NCBI GenBank assembly: GCA_030813035.1
Contig: JAUSTV010000001.1
Length of the DNA: 64,000 nucleotides
Source: Bacillus_BA fengqiuensis
GTDB taxonomy: Bacteria > Bacillota > Bacilli > Bacillales > Bacillaceae_H
Direction: 5' to 3' (one strand)
Under the pieces are notes generated by a model. That model saw only the letters and a program-made list of their open reading frames with translations, was not told the origin of the DNA and did not search any database. This document shows, in pieces, positions 1-9,550 of the stretch (its first letter is position 1; each line of letters starts with the position of its first letter). The position numbers and the translations under genes were made by a program.

Positions 1-99
1 CTAGTTAAGAAGTATATACCGCCTCCCTTAAACAAAATTCCACAACTAGAGGTAGTTGAAAACCCTCTCGATTCAAAAATATGTCATGTAAGCAGGTGA
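1..99 (+). CDS. possible C-terminal tail of an upstream gene (partial)
   Basis: Reading frame 1 is open from the window edge to a TGA at 97-99, about 32 residues, ending inside the ribosome binding site of the next gene. That spacing is typical of translational coupling in an operon. The residues are not recognisable, so this may be chance; the protein family cannot be stated. Confidence 0.3.
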   Translation, partial: LVKKYIPPPLNKIPQLEVVENPLDSKICHVSR

Positions 100-104
100 G
101 GGTG

Positions 105-1670
105 ATGCATCAATGGACTTGGTTACAAAAAAAGAATAAAGACACGAAAAATGCTCAGCCACAAGTAAAGATACTTGGAACGGATGAATTTTTTTCAGCG
201 AGTCTGTATTCTAACCTCGAGCAATTACAAAACATTTTAGGAAATAATCCGGATATCGCCATTCGCAGATTTTATATTGACGTATATAACGTCGATGCAG
301 CTATCGTATTTATTAAAGGGCTTGCCGATAAAGAACAAATTTATGAACAAATATTAAAGTCAATCATGTTGGATTTTCGGAAACACGAAAATTTTATAAA
401 AGAAGATCGGGTCATCGGTTCTAAAATCAAGGAAAACATTAAAAATCATGTTGTAACGCTAACAGAAGTAGCAGAATTTAAGAAGATAGAAGACTGCGTA
501 ATGAGTATTTTTGATGGAGAGACCGCATTATTAATAGATGGCGTCGATACGGCCCTTTTACTCGGAACAAAAAAATGGCCTTCAAGACAAATTGAAGAAC
601 CCATTACAGAAGCTAGCATTAGGGGTTCAAGAGAAGGATTTGTTGAAAATATTCTCGTGAACATGTCTTTAGTTCGAAGACGGATTAAAGATCCTAGTCT
701 AGTATTAGATAAATATATAATCGGGCGCAGAAGCCAAACAACTGTTATCGTCATGTATATGAAAGATATTACAAATGATAGCATCATCCAAGAGGTAAAA
801 AAACGATTAGAAAAAATTGATATTGACCAAGTACCTGAAAGCGGGATTATTGAGCAGCTAATTGAAGATGACTTTTTATCACCGTTTCCACAACTATTAA
901 CAACCGAAAGGCCAGATAGAGTAGCAGCTGGATTATTAGAAGGCCGTGTAGCGATTTTAGTTGATGGAACTCCTTTTGTATTGCTGCTGCCAGTAACAAT
1001 CACATCTATTCTACGGGGACCAGAAGATTATTATGAACGGTGGTTTGTTGGTACTCTCGTTCGCCTCATGCGGTTTGGGGCAGTTATTGTCTCGTTATTT
1101 GCTCCTTCTTTATATGTAGCTCTTGTTTCGTATCACCCAGGGTTACTTCCGACAGATTTAGTCATCTCGATTGCAGGAAGTCGTGAAGGGGTTCCTTTTC
1201 CCTCCATTGTGGAAGCATTACTGATGGAAGTGACGATTGAAATATTGCGAGAAGCGGGAATCAGGCTTCCAAAACCAATCGGTCAAACGGTTGGAATTGT
1301 TGGAGGACTTGTCATTGGTGAAGCAGCTGTTACAGCGGGCTTAGTTAGCCCAATGATGGTCATTGTTGTCGCATTAACAGCCGTTTCCTCCTTTGCTTTA
1401 CCACAATATGGGATAGCGATAGCGATTCGTGTTTTACGTTTTGGAATGATGCTATCCGCCGCTGCATTGGGGTTATTTGGGATTATCATGTTTGCGATGG
1501 TCATAACGATTCATCTTGTCAAACTTAAAAGTTTTGGTGTGGAATATACTTCTCCATTTATTCCATATCAATTTAAAGATTGGAAGGATGCGTTAGTTCG
1601 CTTTCCAACAAAAACGTTAAAAGATAGGCCTGACATGTTAAAGCCAAAGGATTCCACCCGCATTGAATAA
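105..1670 (+). CDS. GerA-family spore germinant receptor subunit A
   Basis: A subunit of a GerA/GerK-type germinant receptor, which sits in the inner membrane of dormant spores and triggers germination on nutrient binding. The protein has 521 residues: a soluble N-terminal half of about 250 residues, the family signature PFPQLLTTERPDR, then a membrane half with several hydrophobic segments and a hydrophilic C-terminal tail. ATG at 105 is chosen over the in-frame ATG at 81 because AGGTGAG lies 6 bases before it. It is followed after 29 bp by the B subunit and then the C subunit, the canonical A-B-C order. The paralogue group (GerA, GerB or GerK type) cannot be decided here. Such operons are usually sigma-G dependent; the promoter lies outside the window. 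Confidence 0.93.
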   Translation: MHQWTWLQKKNKDTKNAQPQVKILGTDEFFSASLYSNLEQLQNILGNNPDIAIRRFYIDVYNVDAAIVFIKGLADKEQIYEQILKSIMLDFRKHENFIKEDRVIGSKIKENIKNHVVTLTEVAEFKKIEDCVMSIFDGETALLIDGVDTALLLGTKKWPSRQIEEPITEASIRGSREGFVENILVNMSLVRRRIKDPSLVLDKYIIGRRSQTTVIVMYMKDITNDSIIQEVKKRLEKIDIDQVPESGIIEQLIEDDFLSPFPQLLTTERPDRVAAGLLEGRVAILVDGTPFVLLLPVTITSILRGPEDYYERWFVGTLVRLMRFGAVIVSLFAPSLYVALVSYHPGLLPTDLVISIAGSREGVPFPSIVEALLMEVTIEILREAGIRLPKPIGQTVGIVGGLVIGEAAVTAGLVSPMMVIVVALTAVSSFALPQYGIAIAIRVLRFGMMLSAAALGLFGIIMFAMVITIHLVKLKSFGVEYTSPFIPYQFKDWKDALVRFPTKTLKDRPDMLKPKDSTRIE

Positions 1671-1699
1671 TTGTTTTTCCTAGTTGAAAGGTGATTCGA

Positions 1700-2800
1700 A
1701 TGATTCCAAATCCTCAAGAAAAAATAACAAGTATTCAGGCTTCAATTGCTGTCATTATGGGCATTTTGGGTGTCGGCATCATTACACTCCCTAGAACGAG
1801 TGCAGAAGCTGCTCAAACCCCTGATGTGTGGTTAAGTGTTTTGATCTCAGGGTGTATTGCGATGGTTGCAGCATTTTTTATTGTTAAACTAAGCCAAATG
1901 TTTCCAAATAAAACCTTTTATCAATTTAGTCATCAAGTAGTAGGTAAACCACTTGGGTATTTTCTTAACTTCGTTGTGATTTTTTATTTTACGATGTTAG
2001 CTGGATTTGAAGTGCGAACAATGGGAGAAGTCATTCGCATGTACTTATTAGACCAGACACCAATTGAAGTAACCAGTTTAATTTTTATGAGTGTGGGCGT
2101 TTATTTAGTAGCAGCAGGGGTTAATCCACTCCTTAAACTATTTGAACTTTATTTTCCTGTCCTTTTATTTCTCTTTCTTTTAATGTTTGCCTTAAGTTTC
2201 ACTACGTTTGATTTCAATAATATCCGTCCTCTGTTAGGGGAAGGGATTAAACCAGTACTAAAAGGGATTAAACCGACCGCGCTTTCGTATATTGGGTTTG
2301 AGGTCATGTTCATCTTTACGGCTTATATGGAGAAGCCGAAAAAAGCAATCATAACTACTTTCATTGGTATTGGGTTCTCAATTGCTATATATATGATCGT
2401 GTTGATTCTCGTTATAGGTGCATTAACAGTTGAAGAGGTACGATTGCTTACTTTTCCAACAATGGAATTAGTAAAATCGATTGAAGTTAAAGGATTATTC
2501 TTGGAGCGATTTGAAACATTTTTTATCATCATATGGGTCATTACAACCTTTACTACTTATACCATGGCTTTATATATTGCATCTTTGGGGTTGTCGCAAA
2601 CGTTTAATAAGAAACGTTCACACTTTATTTTTGGTTTATTGCCATTTATTTACATATTTTCCGTGTATCCAACAGATATCAATGGTGTTTTTAAATATGG
2701 CGACTATGTTGGAAACTTGGGGATTTTTGTTGCAGGGATCATGCCGCTTCTTTTATGGATCATTGCCTTCATAAGGAGGAAACGAAATGCGAAGAGTTAA
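1700..2800 (+). CDS. GerB-family germinant receptor transporter-like subunit
   Basis: B subunit of the germinant receptor, an integral membrane protein related to the APC amino acid permeases and thought to contain the germinant binding pocket. The 366 residues contain about ten hydrophobic helices, with the early motif GILGVGIITLPR matching the first helix of the family. The GTG at 1691 is in frame, but ATG 1700 has GAAAGGTG at the right distance and gives the usual N-terminus. The 3' end overlaps the next gene by 14 bases, so translation is probably coupled. Identification is by family signature and operon position. Confidence 0.93.
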   Translation: MIPNPQEKITSIQASIAVIMGILGVGIITLPRTSAEAAQTPDVWLSVLISGCIAMVAAFFIVKLSQMFPNKTFYQFSHQVVGKPLGYFLNFVVIFYFTMLAGFEVRTMGEVIRMYLLDQTPIEVTSLIFMSVGVYLVAAGVNPLLKLFELYFPVLLFLFLLMFALSFTTFDFNNIRPLLGEGIKPVLKGIKPTALSYIGFEVMFIFTAYMEKPKKAIITTFIGIGFSIAIYMIVLILVIGALTVEEVRLLTFPTMELVKSIEVKGLFLERFETFFIIIWVITTFTTYTMALYIASLGLSQTFNKKRSHFIFGLLPFIYIFSVYPTDINGVFKYGDYVGNLGIFVAGIMPLLLWIIAFIRRKRNAKS

Positions 2801-3968
2801 AAAAGGCTTTATGATATGCTGTTGCATCTCGTCCCTTTTTACGGCAGGGTGCTGGGATCGTGTTGAAATCAATGATATGGGTATAGCTATTGGAATCGGA
2901 GTTGATAATCAAGAAAATTCAATAAAGGACCGTGTAACTCCTGAACTTACCATTCAATTTGTTTTACCTAAAGTGTTGGCTGGTCAGGATGGCGGTGGCG
3001 GTACTCAAGAAAAACCTTTTCACAATTTAACGATTGATGAAATCTCTTTATTTGAAGCAGGCCGTGAAGCTTCCACAGCAACAAGCCGCGGTCCTAATTA
3101 TTCCCATTTGAAAGTATTGGTTATTAGTAAGGACGCGGCACAATCCATTAATTTGCTTCAATTATTGAACTTTTTCTATCGCGATCATGAAATGAGACGG
3201 ACAGTTCACGTATTGATTTCAGAGGAGAAAGCAAGTGAAATATTAAGTATAAAAGGAAAAAAGGATCCAATACCTGCCTTAAAGCTATTTTATACAATGG
3301 AAAATATGAAAACGAAAACGGCACAAATGGCTCCTGTATTATCCTTAGGTGATGTCTCGGAGAAAATGTCGGCCAGATCAAGTTTTATCGTTCAAAAAGT
3401 ACAAAAGTTTAAAGATGGAGTTCAAATCATTGGAGCAGCAGTTATTGAAGGGAAAACACAGAAAATGATTGGGGAGTTAGATGAAGATGAAACGTTTGGC
3501 ATTAATTGTATGACAGGAAAAGCTACAGCTGGTGCCGTAACAGGAGTTGATCAAGAAACGGACAAAATCATTACATATGAAATTGATAGCTTTAAAAGCT
3601 CAATTAAACCTAAGGTAAAAGGAGAGGACATTTCATATACAGTTAACATCAATACCGAAGGACGATTATCTGAAGATTGGATTCCAGACAGCGATGCCTT
3701 TAATGAGAAGTTTATTCAAAATGCAGAAAAGCAAATTGAAAGAGAATTTAAGCGATTAATAGAAGCAGGATTAACGAAGACCCAGAAAGACTTAAAAGTA
3801 GATGTCGCCGGGTTTGGAGAAAGCTTACGAATCCATAAACCGAAAGTGTGGAAAAAAGTAAAAAATGATTGGGAAGAACGATTTTCCGAAGCTGACATCG
3901 ATATTAACGTGAAAGTTAATATTAGGCAATTTCAAACACAAGGAAGAAAAATCAATAAATCGGAATAA
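2787..3968 (+). CDS. GerC-family germinant receptor lipoprotein
   Basis: C subunit of the germinant receptor, a lipoprotein on the outer face of the spore inner membrane. A lysine/arginine-rich N-terminus and hydrophobic stretch precede the lipobox TAGC with Cys22, followed by the family-typical WDRVEIND segment. Length 393 residues is normal for the Ger(x)C family. The start is fixed by AAGGAGGA at 2773-2780, inside the end of the B subunit gene. No terminator with a T tract is obvious in the 130 bp to the next gene, which is on the other strand. Confidence 0.93.
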   Translation: MRRVKKGFMICCCISSLFTAGCWDRVEINDMGIAIGIGVDNQENSIKDRVTPELTIQFVLPKVLAGQDGGGGTQEKPFHNLTIDEISLFEAGREASTATSRGPNYSHLKVLVISKDAAQSINLLQLLNFFYRDHEMRRTVHVLISEEKASEILSIKGKKDPIPALKLFYTMENMKTKTAQMAPVLSLGDVSEKMSARSSFIVQKVQKFKDGVQIIGAAVIEGKTQKMIGELDEDETFGINCMTGKATAGAVTGVDQETDKIITYEIDSFKSSIKPKVKGEDISYTVNINTEGRLSEDWIPDSDAFNEKFIQNAEKQIEREFKRLIEAGLTKTQKDLKVDVAGFGESLRIHKPKVWKKVKNDWEERFSEADIDINVKVNIRQFQTQGRKINKSE

Positions 3969-4097
3969 GCAAAATGGATTCCATTTATTTTACCCTAAAA
4001 ATAGGTGAGAGCACCCCTTGCTCAAGGAATGAGAAGGGTACATCCTATAAAGTAAAAATCCCGATTAATAAAGACAACAGTAGTGGCTTCTATAACG

Positions 4098-4646
4098 TCA
4101 CTTCCCCTTGTACGCTGCTCTATGAAATTGAGTAATATAGTTAAATAGTCTTTTTCCCTCCGTTGGTAATGTTTTGGCTGGATTTATTTTAAGATACATA
4201 GCCCGGTAAGGCTCCGGAACCCATATGTATTGGTGGACATAGTCAGTGAGTTGAAATCCGGCTTTTTCCCAAAAGCGGATCCGGTTGAGGTTTGTCTCAT
4301 TGATTTCCGCTTCGACTTCAATAATGAGGCTGTCGACTTTCTCTTCTGTTGCTGCCCAGTTTTTGATGTAGTCCATCAACTTTTGTCCGACTCCCTGCCT
4401 GCGAATATCTTCTCGAACTGCCAAATAATCGATTAATAATGCGTTTATACTTTCCAGTTTGCCTGTGAGTGCCATAGCGACCGCTTTATCATTATCTATG
4501 GCCACATGCAGGAAACACCTTTGTCTTTCAAATAATCTGCGGATGATTTGTTCCTTCTTTGCTCCTTGTTTAAATGTTTGATGGTAGATAGACTCTGCTT
4601 TTTGCCATAATGCATCGTTCCAATAATCAACGGTTTGAAATTCCAC
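4098..4646 (-). CDS. GNAT-family N-acetyltransferase
   Basis: Acetyl-CoA dependent acetyltransferase of unknown substrate, 182 residues if started at GTG 4646. That start has GGAGGC nine bases upstream; a longer frame reaches 4706 but has no ribosome site. The acetyl-CoA binding motif RRQGVGQKLM is present at about residues 90-100, preceded by the usual beta-4 strand (a stretch ending DYLAVRED) and followed by the FWEKAGF strand-helix typical of GNAT folds. It is separated from mscS upstream on the same strand by a strong terminator, so it is probably monocistronic. Confidence 0.85.
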   Translation of the reverse strand: MEFQTVDYWNDALWQKAESIYHQTFKQGAKKEQIIRRLFERQRCFLHVAIDNDKAVAMALTGKLESINALLIDYLAVREDIRRQGVGQKLMDYIKNWAATEEKVDSLIIEVEAEINETNLNRIRFWEKAGFQLTDYVHQYIWVPEPYRAMYLKINPAKTLPTEGKRLFNYITQFHRAAYKGK

Positions 4647-4824
4647 AGATGATATGCCTCCAATTAATAAAATCAGTCTACATGAGTGAAGCTGTACCAG
4701 ACTCAAAAATGAAAGTCTGCTTTTAACTGGTAGGATAAGCTTTAGGTGAAAATCCTATCCTCATAAAGTTTGCTTTTTGATGGGGGATTAAACTCATCAT
4801 AGTAAGCTCGTGTACAGTAGTAAA

Positions 4825-4862
4825 AAACATGCGTGAGCCGACAATCAGGCTCACGCATGTTT
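4825..4862 (-). terminator. Rho-independent terminator of the mscS-type gene
   Basis: A perfect 15 bp stem (AAACATGCGTGAGCC and its complement) with an 8-base loop. On the minus strand it is followed by TTTTTT, just after the stop codon of the channel gene. Confidence 0.9.
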
Positions 4863-4869
4863 AAACAGG

Positions 4870-5757
4870 TTAAGAGTTTTGCATTTGATTGGACTGCTGC
4901 AGCACGATTTGTTGGGCAGGCATTAAGATATTGTTGTCGAATACCTTTTGGGCGAGCAATTCTTTTGCTCCTTGCGACGCGGCCAAATAGTCCGTATCGT
5001 TGACGGTTGCCGTGATGGAAAACTTGTAGCCGATCGGACTGACATCAAGTGAATGCAACCCGTATAATTGATATGTTTCCACGTATTCTCCTGTCAGTTT
5101 ATCCGTTTTCAAATAGTCTTTATGTGCCTCATTCAATTCGTCGCACACCTCTTGCAAGAGTTCTTTGACCCGTCGTGGGTTTTCGTTAAATGAGACAACG
5201 ATGCTTTCAAATACCCGTCGTTTCTCTACGGATCCATTAACCATTTTGCGAATCTCTCCATTTGGTATGGTCACGAGCTTTCCATTGATGAGACGGATTT
5301 TGACCACACGGAATCCCAGCTCTTCCACCGTTCCAGCTTCCGGTTCCCCGTTTATGTTGACAAAGTCGCCTTTTTGTATGGTCTGCTCAAAAATCATGAA
5401 CATGCCGCTTAATAGATCATTGATCAGCTTTTGGGCTCCAAAACCGATCACGGCCGCAATGATTCCCCCAGCGAGTATCAATTCCTTCAAATCCCCGACA
5501 AACGGCTTAATGGCCGCAATCAAAATGACGATAAATACGACATAGTTTGATGTGTTCTTTACGACGCTTTCAATCGTTTGTTCTTTCTTCTCATCCAGGA
5601 GTCGTGTACGCTTAAAAAACTGGTGCAGAAGAAAGCGCAGGACCGCAATGATAAGATAAGCGGCAACGGCTGTCAAACATAAGGAAAGGAAATAATCTTT
5701 TAATGATTCCCAGTCTATTTCAAAAAAGTTGATGATATTTTTGGTGAATTCGTTCAT
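4870..5757 (-). CDS. MscS-family small-conductance mechanosensitive channel
   Basis: Channel that opens under membrane tension to release osmolytes on hypo-osmotic shock. The 295-residue protein has hydrophobic segments around residues 25-45 and 70-90, and a glycine/alanine-rich pore helix (GGIIAAVIGFGAQKLI) near 100-120. The conserved beta domain follows (GDFVNINGEPEAGTVEELG, then IPNGEIRKMVNGS). Length and layout match B. subtilis YkuT-like members. The start has GGGGGAACC upstream. It is transcribed divergently from the helicase gene across a 170 bp intergenic region. Confidence 0.9.
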   Translation of the reverse strand: MNEFTKNIINFFEIDWESLKDYFLSLCLTAVAAYLIIAVLRFLLHQFFKRTRLLDEKKEQTIESVVKNTSNYVVFIVILIAAIKPFVGDLKELILAGGIIAAVIGFGAQKLINDLLSGMFMIFEQTIQKGDFVNINGEPEAGTVEELGFRVVKIRLINGKLVTIPNGEIRKMVNGSVEKRRVFESIVVSFNENPRRVKELLQEVCDELNEAHKDYLKTDKLTGEYVETYQLYGLHSLDVSPIGYKFSITATVNDTDYLAASQGAKELLAQKVFDNNILMPAQQIVLQQSNQMQNS

Positions 5758-5927
5758 CTAGGTTCCCCCATTTCTCCTTTAACACAAGCTTATTATAGCG
5801 TCTTTTGTTCATTTTAGTAAAAAATATGTACAGAAGGATGATTTTTCATTGTATAGGGTTCGAAAAGAGTGGAAAATAAGAAATAGATATAATGACGAAA
5901 GTATACTGAATAGTTTGGAGTGAGGGT

Positions 5928-7835
5928 ATGTATCAACAATCGAAACCACATAAAAAGATTCAGCGGATTCAAGAGCGGTTTGAGTTAATGGATTCGCTCG
6001 AAGCGGGCAAGTTTTATACGGCATTGGATCAGGAACAAACGCTTCGCACTTTGCTGCAACAATTAAAAGGGACGATCACCAAAATGGAACGGGCACCTGA
6101 AATAGAGGGCTGGCGCGAAGACGGTGAGCAACTCGCTGATCGGATCAGAGAAAGGATGAGAGAAGTTTCAAACGAAATGCTGAAGGAGTTCAATCATCAT
6201 TATCGGACGAACTTCACATTAAAAGAGGTCATGACAGGGGATGAAAACTTTTATTATTCAGAAGGCCTGATGTCTACCATCAAGCGGAAAAAGCTGTTAA
6301 ATCATTTATTCCATCGAGAGTTGAGCACCATTCTTCCGCCGCATCCGAAAGATGAATTTCCTGAAACAAGAAGGCTCAGACGAAGCTTTGTCATTCATGT
6401 GGGTCCAACGAACTCAGGGAAAACCTTTCATGCGCTTGAGCGATTGAAGAAAGCGCCAAACGGTCTTTACCTCGCTCCTTTACGATTGTTGGCCCTTGAA
6501 GTGTTTGAACGCCTCAATGATGAAGAGGTTCGCTGCAATTTGCTTACAGGTGAAGAAGAAATCAGCCACCCGAATATTCGTCATACGTCCTGTACGATTG
6601 AAAAAGCGGATTTTTCACGAATTTACGATACAGTTGTAATCGATGAAGCTCAAATGATCGGGGATGCCCAAAGAGGAAATGCTTGGACAAAAGCCTTATT
6701 GGGCATTCAGGCGAAAGAAATCCATATTTGCTGCTCGCCGATTGCATTGGATGTCATTCAAACGCTGTTAGACGACTGCGAAGATGACTATGTCATAGAA
6801 GAACACGAGCGCCAAACGCCCCTGGTATTTGAAGATCAGCCGTTCCGATTTCCGAAAGACGCCCAAAAAGGAGATGCGTTTATCGTTTTTTCGCGAAAAA
6901 TGGTGCTTCAAGTAGCGGCTTCTCTTGCAGACAAAAAAATAAAGGCAAGCATCATTTACGGGAATTTGCCGCCTGATACAAGGAGAAGGCAAATGGAGCG
7001 CTTTTTAAACGGCGAGACCGATGTCGTCGTCGCGACCGATGCGATCGGAATGGGACTGAACCTTCCAATCAAAAGAATTGTCTTTTTGGAAACCGAGAAA
7101 TTTGACGGGGAAAAACATCGTCCGCTGCGCGTGCAAGAAGTGAAACAAATCGCAGGAAGAGCGGGGCGGAAGGGAATGTATGAACGAGGATTCGTGAACA
7201 CGTTCACGAGACGAACGCTTGTGAAATCCGCTCTTTTAAAAGAAGAGCCCTCCCTTCCGGCAGCTTATCTGGCGCCGATGGAGGAAACAATCCTAAAATT
7301 GCCGTTCGGGACGCTTGAGGAACGCCTCAGAGCATGGGCCGACTATGAAATTGAAGTTCCTTACTTTGAAAAAACGGACATCAGCACACAATTGGATTTG
7401 CTTGTATATGCGAAAAGCTTTGAAAATATTTTAACGAATGAGCAGCTGTATAAAGCGATTCACATCCCATTTCCCGAACGAAACGAGGCACTCGTTTCCC
7501 AGTGGCTGCAATATTTGGATGAACTCTCCGAACATGAGCCGTCTTTATCAAAGCCTTATCCAAGGGGAAAAGATTTGGTGTCGCTGGAAACATATTTTAA
7601 AGCATTGGACTTGTATTATTCGTTTTCCAAAGCCTTCCGTCTCGACCTGGACCATCCATGGGTGGAAGAAGAACGGAACCGGGCATCTAAAGAGATACAT
7701 CGGCTGTTGACGACCAAAATTAAAAACTACGGCAGGAAATGTTCATCCTGCAGAAAGCCCCTTCCCTGGAATGCGATTCACGGAATTTGCGATAAATGCT
7801 ACAGATCTCGCTGGGAGAATGACTGGTATCATTAA
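5928..7835 (+). CDS. SUV3-like DEAD/DEAH superfamily 2 helicase with C-terminal zinc ribbon
   Basis: ATP-dependent nucleic acid helicase, 635 residues. Walker A is GPTNSGKT at 159-166, Walker B DEAQ at 239-242, and motif VI QIAGRAGRKG around 408-416. The GPTNSGKT/DEAQ combination is diagnostic of the mitochondrial SUV3 RNA helicase group. The N-terminal 130 residues are charged and helical. The C-terminus adds a four-cysteine element, CSSC then CDKC about 20 residues later, probably a zinc ribbon for nucleic acid binding. ATG 5928 is preceded by GGAGTGAGGG. It stands alone and ends at its own terminator. The cellular substrate is unknown; a role in RNA turnover is inference from SUV3. Confidence 0.88.
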   Translation: MYQQSKPHKKIQRIQERFELMDSLEAGKFYTALDQEQTLRTLLQQLKGTITKMERAPEIEGWREDGEQLADRIRERMREVSNEMLKEFNHHYRTNFTLKEVMTGDENFYYSEGLMSTIKRKKLLNHLFHRELSTILPPHPKDEFPETRRLRRSFVIHVGPTNSGKTFHALERLKKAPNGLYLAPLRLLALEVFERLNDEEVRCNLLTGEEEISHPNIRHTSCTIEKADFSRIYDTVVIDEAQMIGDAQRGNAWTKALLGIQAKEIHICCSPIALDVIQTLLDDCEDDYVIEEHERQTPLVFEDQPFRFPKDAQKGDAFIVFSRKMVLQVAASLADKKIKASIIYGNLPPDTRRRQMERFLNGETDVVVATDAIGMGLNLPIKRIVFLETEKFDGEKHRPLRVQEVKQIAGRAGRKGMYERGFVNTFTRRTLVKSALLKEEPSLPAAYLAPMEETILKLPFGTLEERLRAWADYEIEVPYFEKTDISTQLDLLVYAKSFENILTNEQLYKAIHIPFPERNEALVSQWLQYLDELSEHEPSLSKPYPRGKDLVSLETYFKALDLYYSFSKAFRLDLDHPWVEEERNRASKEIHRLLTTKIKNYGRKCSSCRKPLPWNAIHGICDKCYRSRWENDWYH

Positions 7836-7840
7836 TGATT

Positions 7841-7893
7841 GAGGGTGAGCTAAAAGAGATTGTTTTTCTCCTTTTGGCTCACCCTCTCTTTTT
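7841..7893 (+). terminator. Rho-independent terminator after the helicase
   Basis: Inverted repeat GAGGGTGAGC / GCTCACCCTC, extended by TAAAAGAG / CTCCTTTTG pairing, followed by TCTTTTT. Confidence 0.85.
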
Positions 7894-8256
7894 ATGCATT
7901 TGAGTCATGAAGAAATAATCTAAAAGTGTTTAAAACTCGAAACATATGGTCAACAATGATCGTTTAATACTGTAGAAATGCGTGTGTCGAACAAGTTTTT
8001 TTCCTTTATTCCATCATTTTGAACCAAAGTAGAAAAATAATCAAAACTTTAATGAAAAGGGTATTTACGTTATGGGTGAAAGCAACTATAATCGGTAAGA
8101 ACATGTATTTGGAAATAGGGGAAACTTTTGTCCATTATGAAAAAATGGGGTAAAACTCCTATTAAAAGGGATTAAAAAAGTGCCTGAAATTGTATATAAT
8201 TTCTATCATAGGATGAAAAAGGATAAGAAAACCATGGGAAAAAGGTTGGAAAGCAA
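7894..8256 (+). other. intergenic region upstream of the VanW gene
   Basis: AT-rich, no plausible coding frame. A TATAAT at 8195-8200 could be a -10 element for the VanW gene about 60 bp downstream, but no good -35 is visible, so an alternative sigma factor is possible. Otherwise nothing recognised. Confidence 0.3.
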
Positions 8257-9195
8257 ATGAAGAATGGATTTATAGCTGCAGCGTTGGGTATTTTGTTAGC
8301 GGGATGCGCGAGTGAAAAAGCAAATGCGACTCCTATCGAAGTAGAAGAGATAAATGAGCACGTGGTGAAGACCGAGGGGCTTGAAGTGAAAGAAATAAAG
8401 CCCGATTATTTTGTGTATAAATTAATAGATTCGAGGACAGGAGAATTACTAACAGAATATCAACCTGTCCATTATAGTGAAAAAGAAGTTTACGAGAATG
8501 ATATTGAAGAATTGGCTGAAAAGATGGCAAAGGAAATCGATCAACCCATGAAAAATGCGAAGGTTGATGGAAAGGGCCATTTAATCCCGGGAACGAAAAG
8601 AATTGTGTTGAGTGAAAAGGAACTTGTAGAAAACTTGAAAAATTTACAAATAGATAATGAGCTTACGGTGACTGTACCCATTTATGAGACGATGCCAAAC
8701 ATCACAAAAGAAAGCACAAAGGGCATTACCGAACAGGTCATCGCTACTTATACAACGAACTTTCGAACAACGGACACGGGGAGAAACCGGAATATCGAGC
8801 TGTCGGCTGCCGCCATCAATAATGTGGTGCTGGGCCCCGGCGACTATTTTTCATACAATGAAGTGGTCGGACCGAGAACGTCCGAAGCCGGTTATCAGCC
8901 AGCTCCTGAAATCCTCAACAAAGAGCTGGTCATGGGGATAGGAGGAGGCATTTGCCAAACATCTTCTACCTTGTTTAATGCCGTCGATCAAGCGGGTGTA
9001 AAAGTTACCGCCATCACTCATCATTCCAAATCCGTCGGCTATGTGCCGGAAGGAAGGGATGCCACTGTATCGTGGGGCGGTCCGGATTTTAAATTCATTA
9101 ATGATAAAGATTATCCGATCATGCTAAAAGCAAAGATGGATAAAGAAAAAGGAACTTTGACGGTAGAAGTCAGAGCCGCCAAAAAAGCTATTTGA
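8257..9195 (+). CDS. VanW-family lipoprotein
   Basis: Exported VanW-family protein of unknown biochemical function, 312 residues. A signal peptide with lipobox LAGC places Cys17 as the lipidated residue. The N-terminal half (about 20-160) is a charged region of unknown fold; residues 170-305 carry the VanW domain, with the glycine-rich GIGGGICQTSSTLFNA segment and VSWGGPDFKF. The VanW name comes from vancomycin resistance clusters, but chromosomal Bacillus members such as YoaR are not resistance genes. It is monocistronic with its own terminator. Confidence 0.88.
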   Translation: MKNGFIAAALGILLAGCASEKANATPIEVEEINEHVVKTEGLEVKEIKPDYFVYKLIDSRTGELLTEYQPVHYSEKEVYENDIEELAEKMAKEIDQPMKNAKVDGKGHLIPGTKRIVLSEKELVENLKNLQIDNELTVTVPIYETMPNITKESTKGITEQVIATYTTNFRTTDTGRNRNIELSAAAINNVVLGPGDYFSYNEVVGPRTSEAGYQPAPEILNKELVMGIGGGICQTSSTLFNAVDQAGVKVTAITHHSKSVGYVPEGRDATVSWGGPDFKFINDKDYPIMLKAKMDKEKGTLTVEVRAAKKAI

Positions 9196-9262
9196 TAGAG
9201 AGAATGAGAATAGGACGGTTTGTGAGATTTGCAAGTTCTAATTTAAATATCAAAGTTAACGA

Positions 9263-9298
9263 AAAGCCGGTACAGCGAGAGTTCTGTGCCGGCTTTTT
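9263..9298 (+). terminator. Rho-independent terminator after the VanW gene
   Basis: Stem AAAGCCGGTACAG / CTGTGCCGGCTTT with one wobble pair and an 8-base loop, then TTTTT. Confidence 0.9.
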
Positions 9299-9319
9299 AG
9301 GCATTGGTATTTAACTTGC

Positions 9320-9541
9320 CTATTGAAGATCGTCCATCAGGGGGCGCAGGGATTTGTAATCATCTATATACCAAAGCAAGTTTGGCATAACGGAATCCTT
9401 TAAGTAGTGAACAAAATGGTTGAACCCTAAAATTGTTCCAATCTTAATCCCTAGAAATACTAACAAAATAATGAGGAAATAGAGACGAATAGATACAAGC
9501 AGAGTATTTAGCACAAAGGAGATTACTCTGTAGATACTCAT
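9320..9541 (-). CDS. small membrane protein of unknown function
   Basis: Frame of 73 residues from ATG 9541, with AAAGGA ten bases upstream; a TTG at 9550 is also in frame. The N-terminal 40 residues are strongly hydrophobic and could form one long or two short helices; the tail is polar (ends SLRPLMDDLQ). No family is recognised. It converges with the VanW gene and shares no operon. It could be non-coding. Confidence 0.45.
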   Translation of the reverse strand: MSIYRVISFVLNTLLVSIRLYFLIILLVFLGIKIGTILGFNHFVHYLKDSVMPNLLWYIDDYKSLRPLMDDLQ

Positions 9542-9550
9542 ATATAGCAA

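Noticed and set aside
446..1003. Minus-strand open frame inside the GerA gene
   Set aside because: It is antisense to a clear GerA-family gene and has no recognisable protein features.
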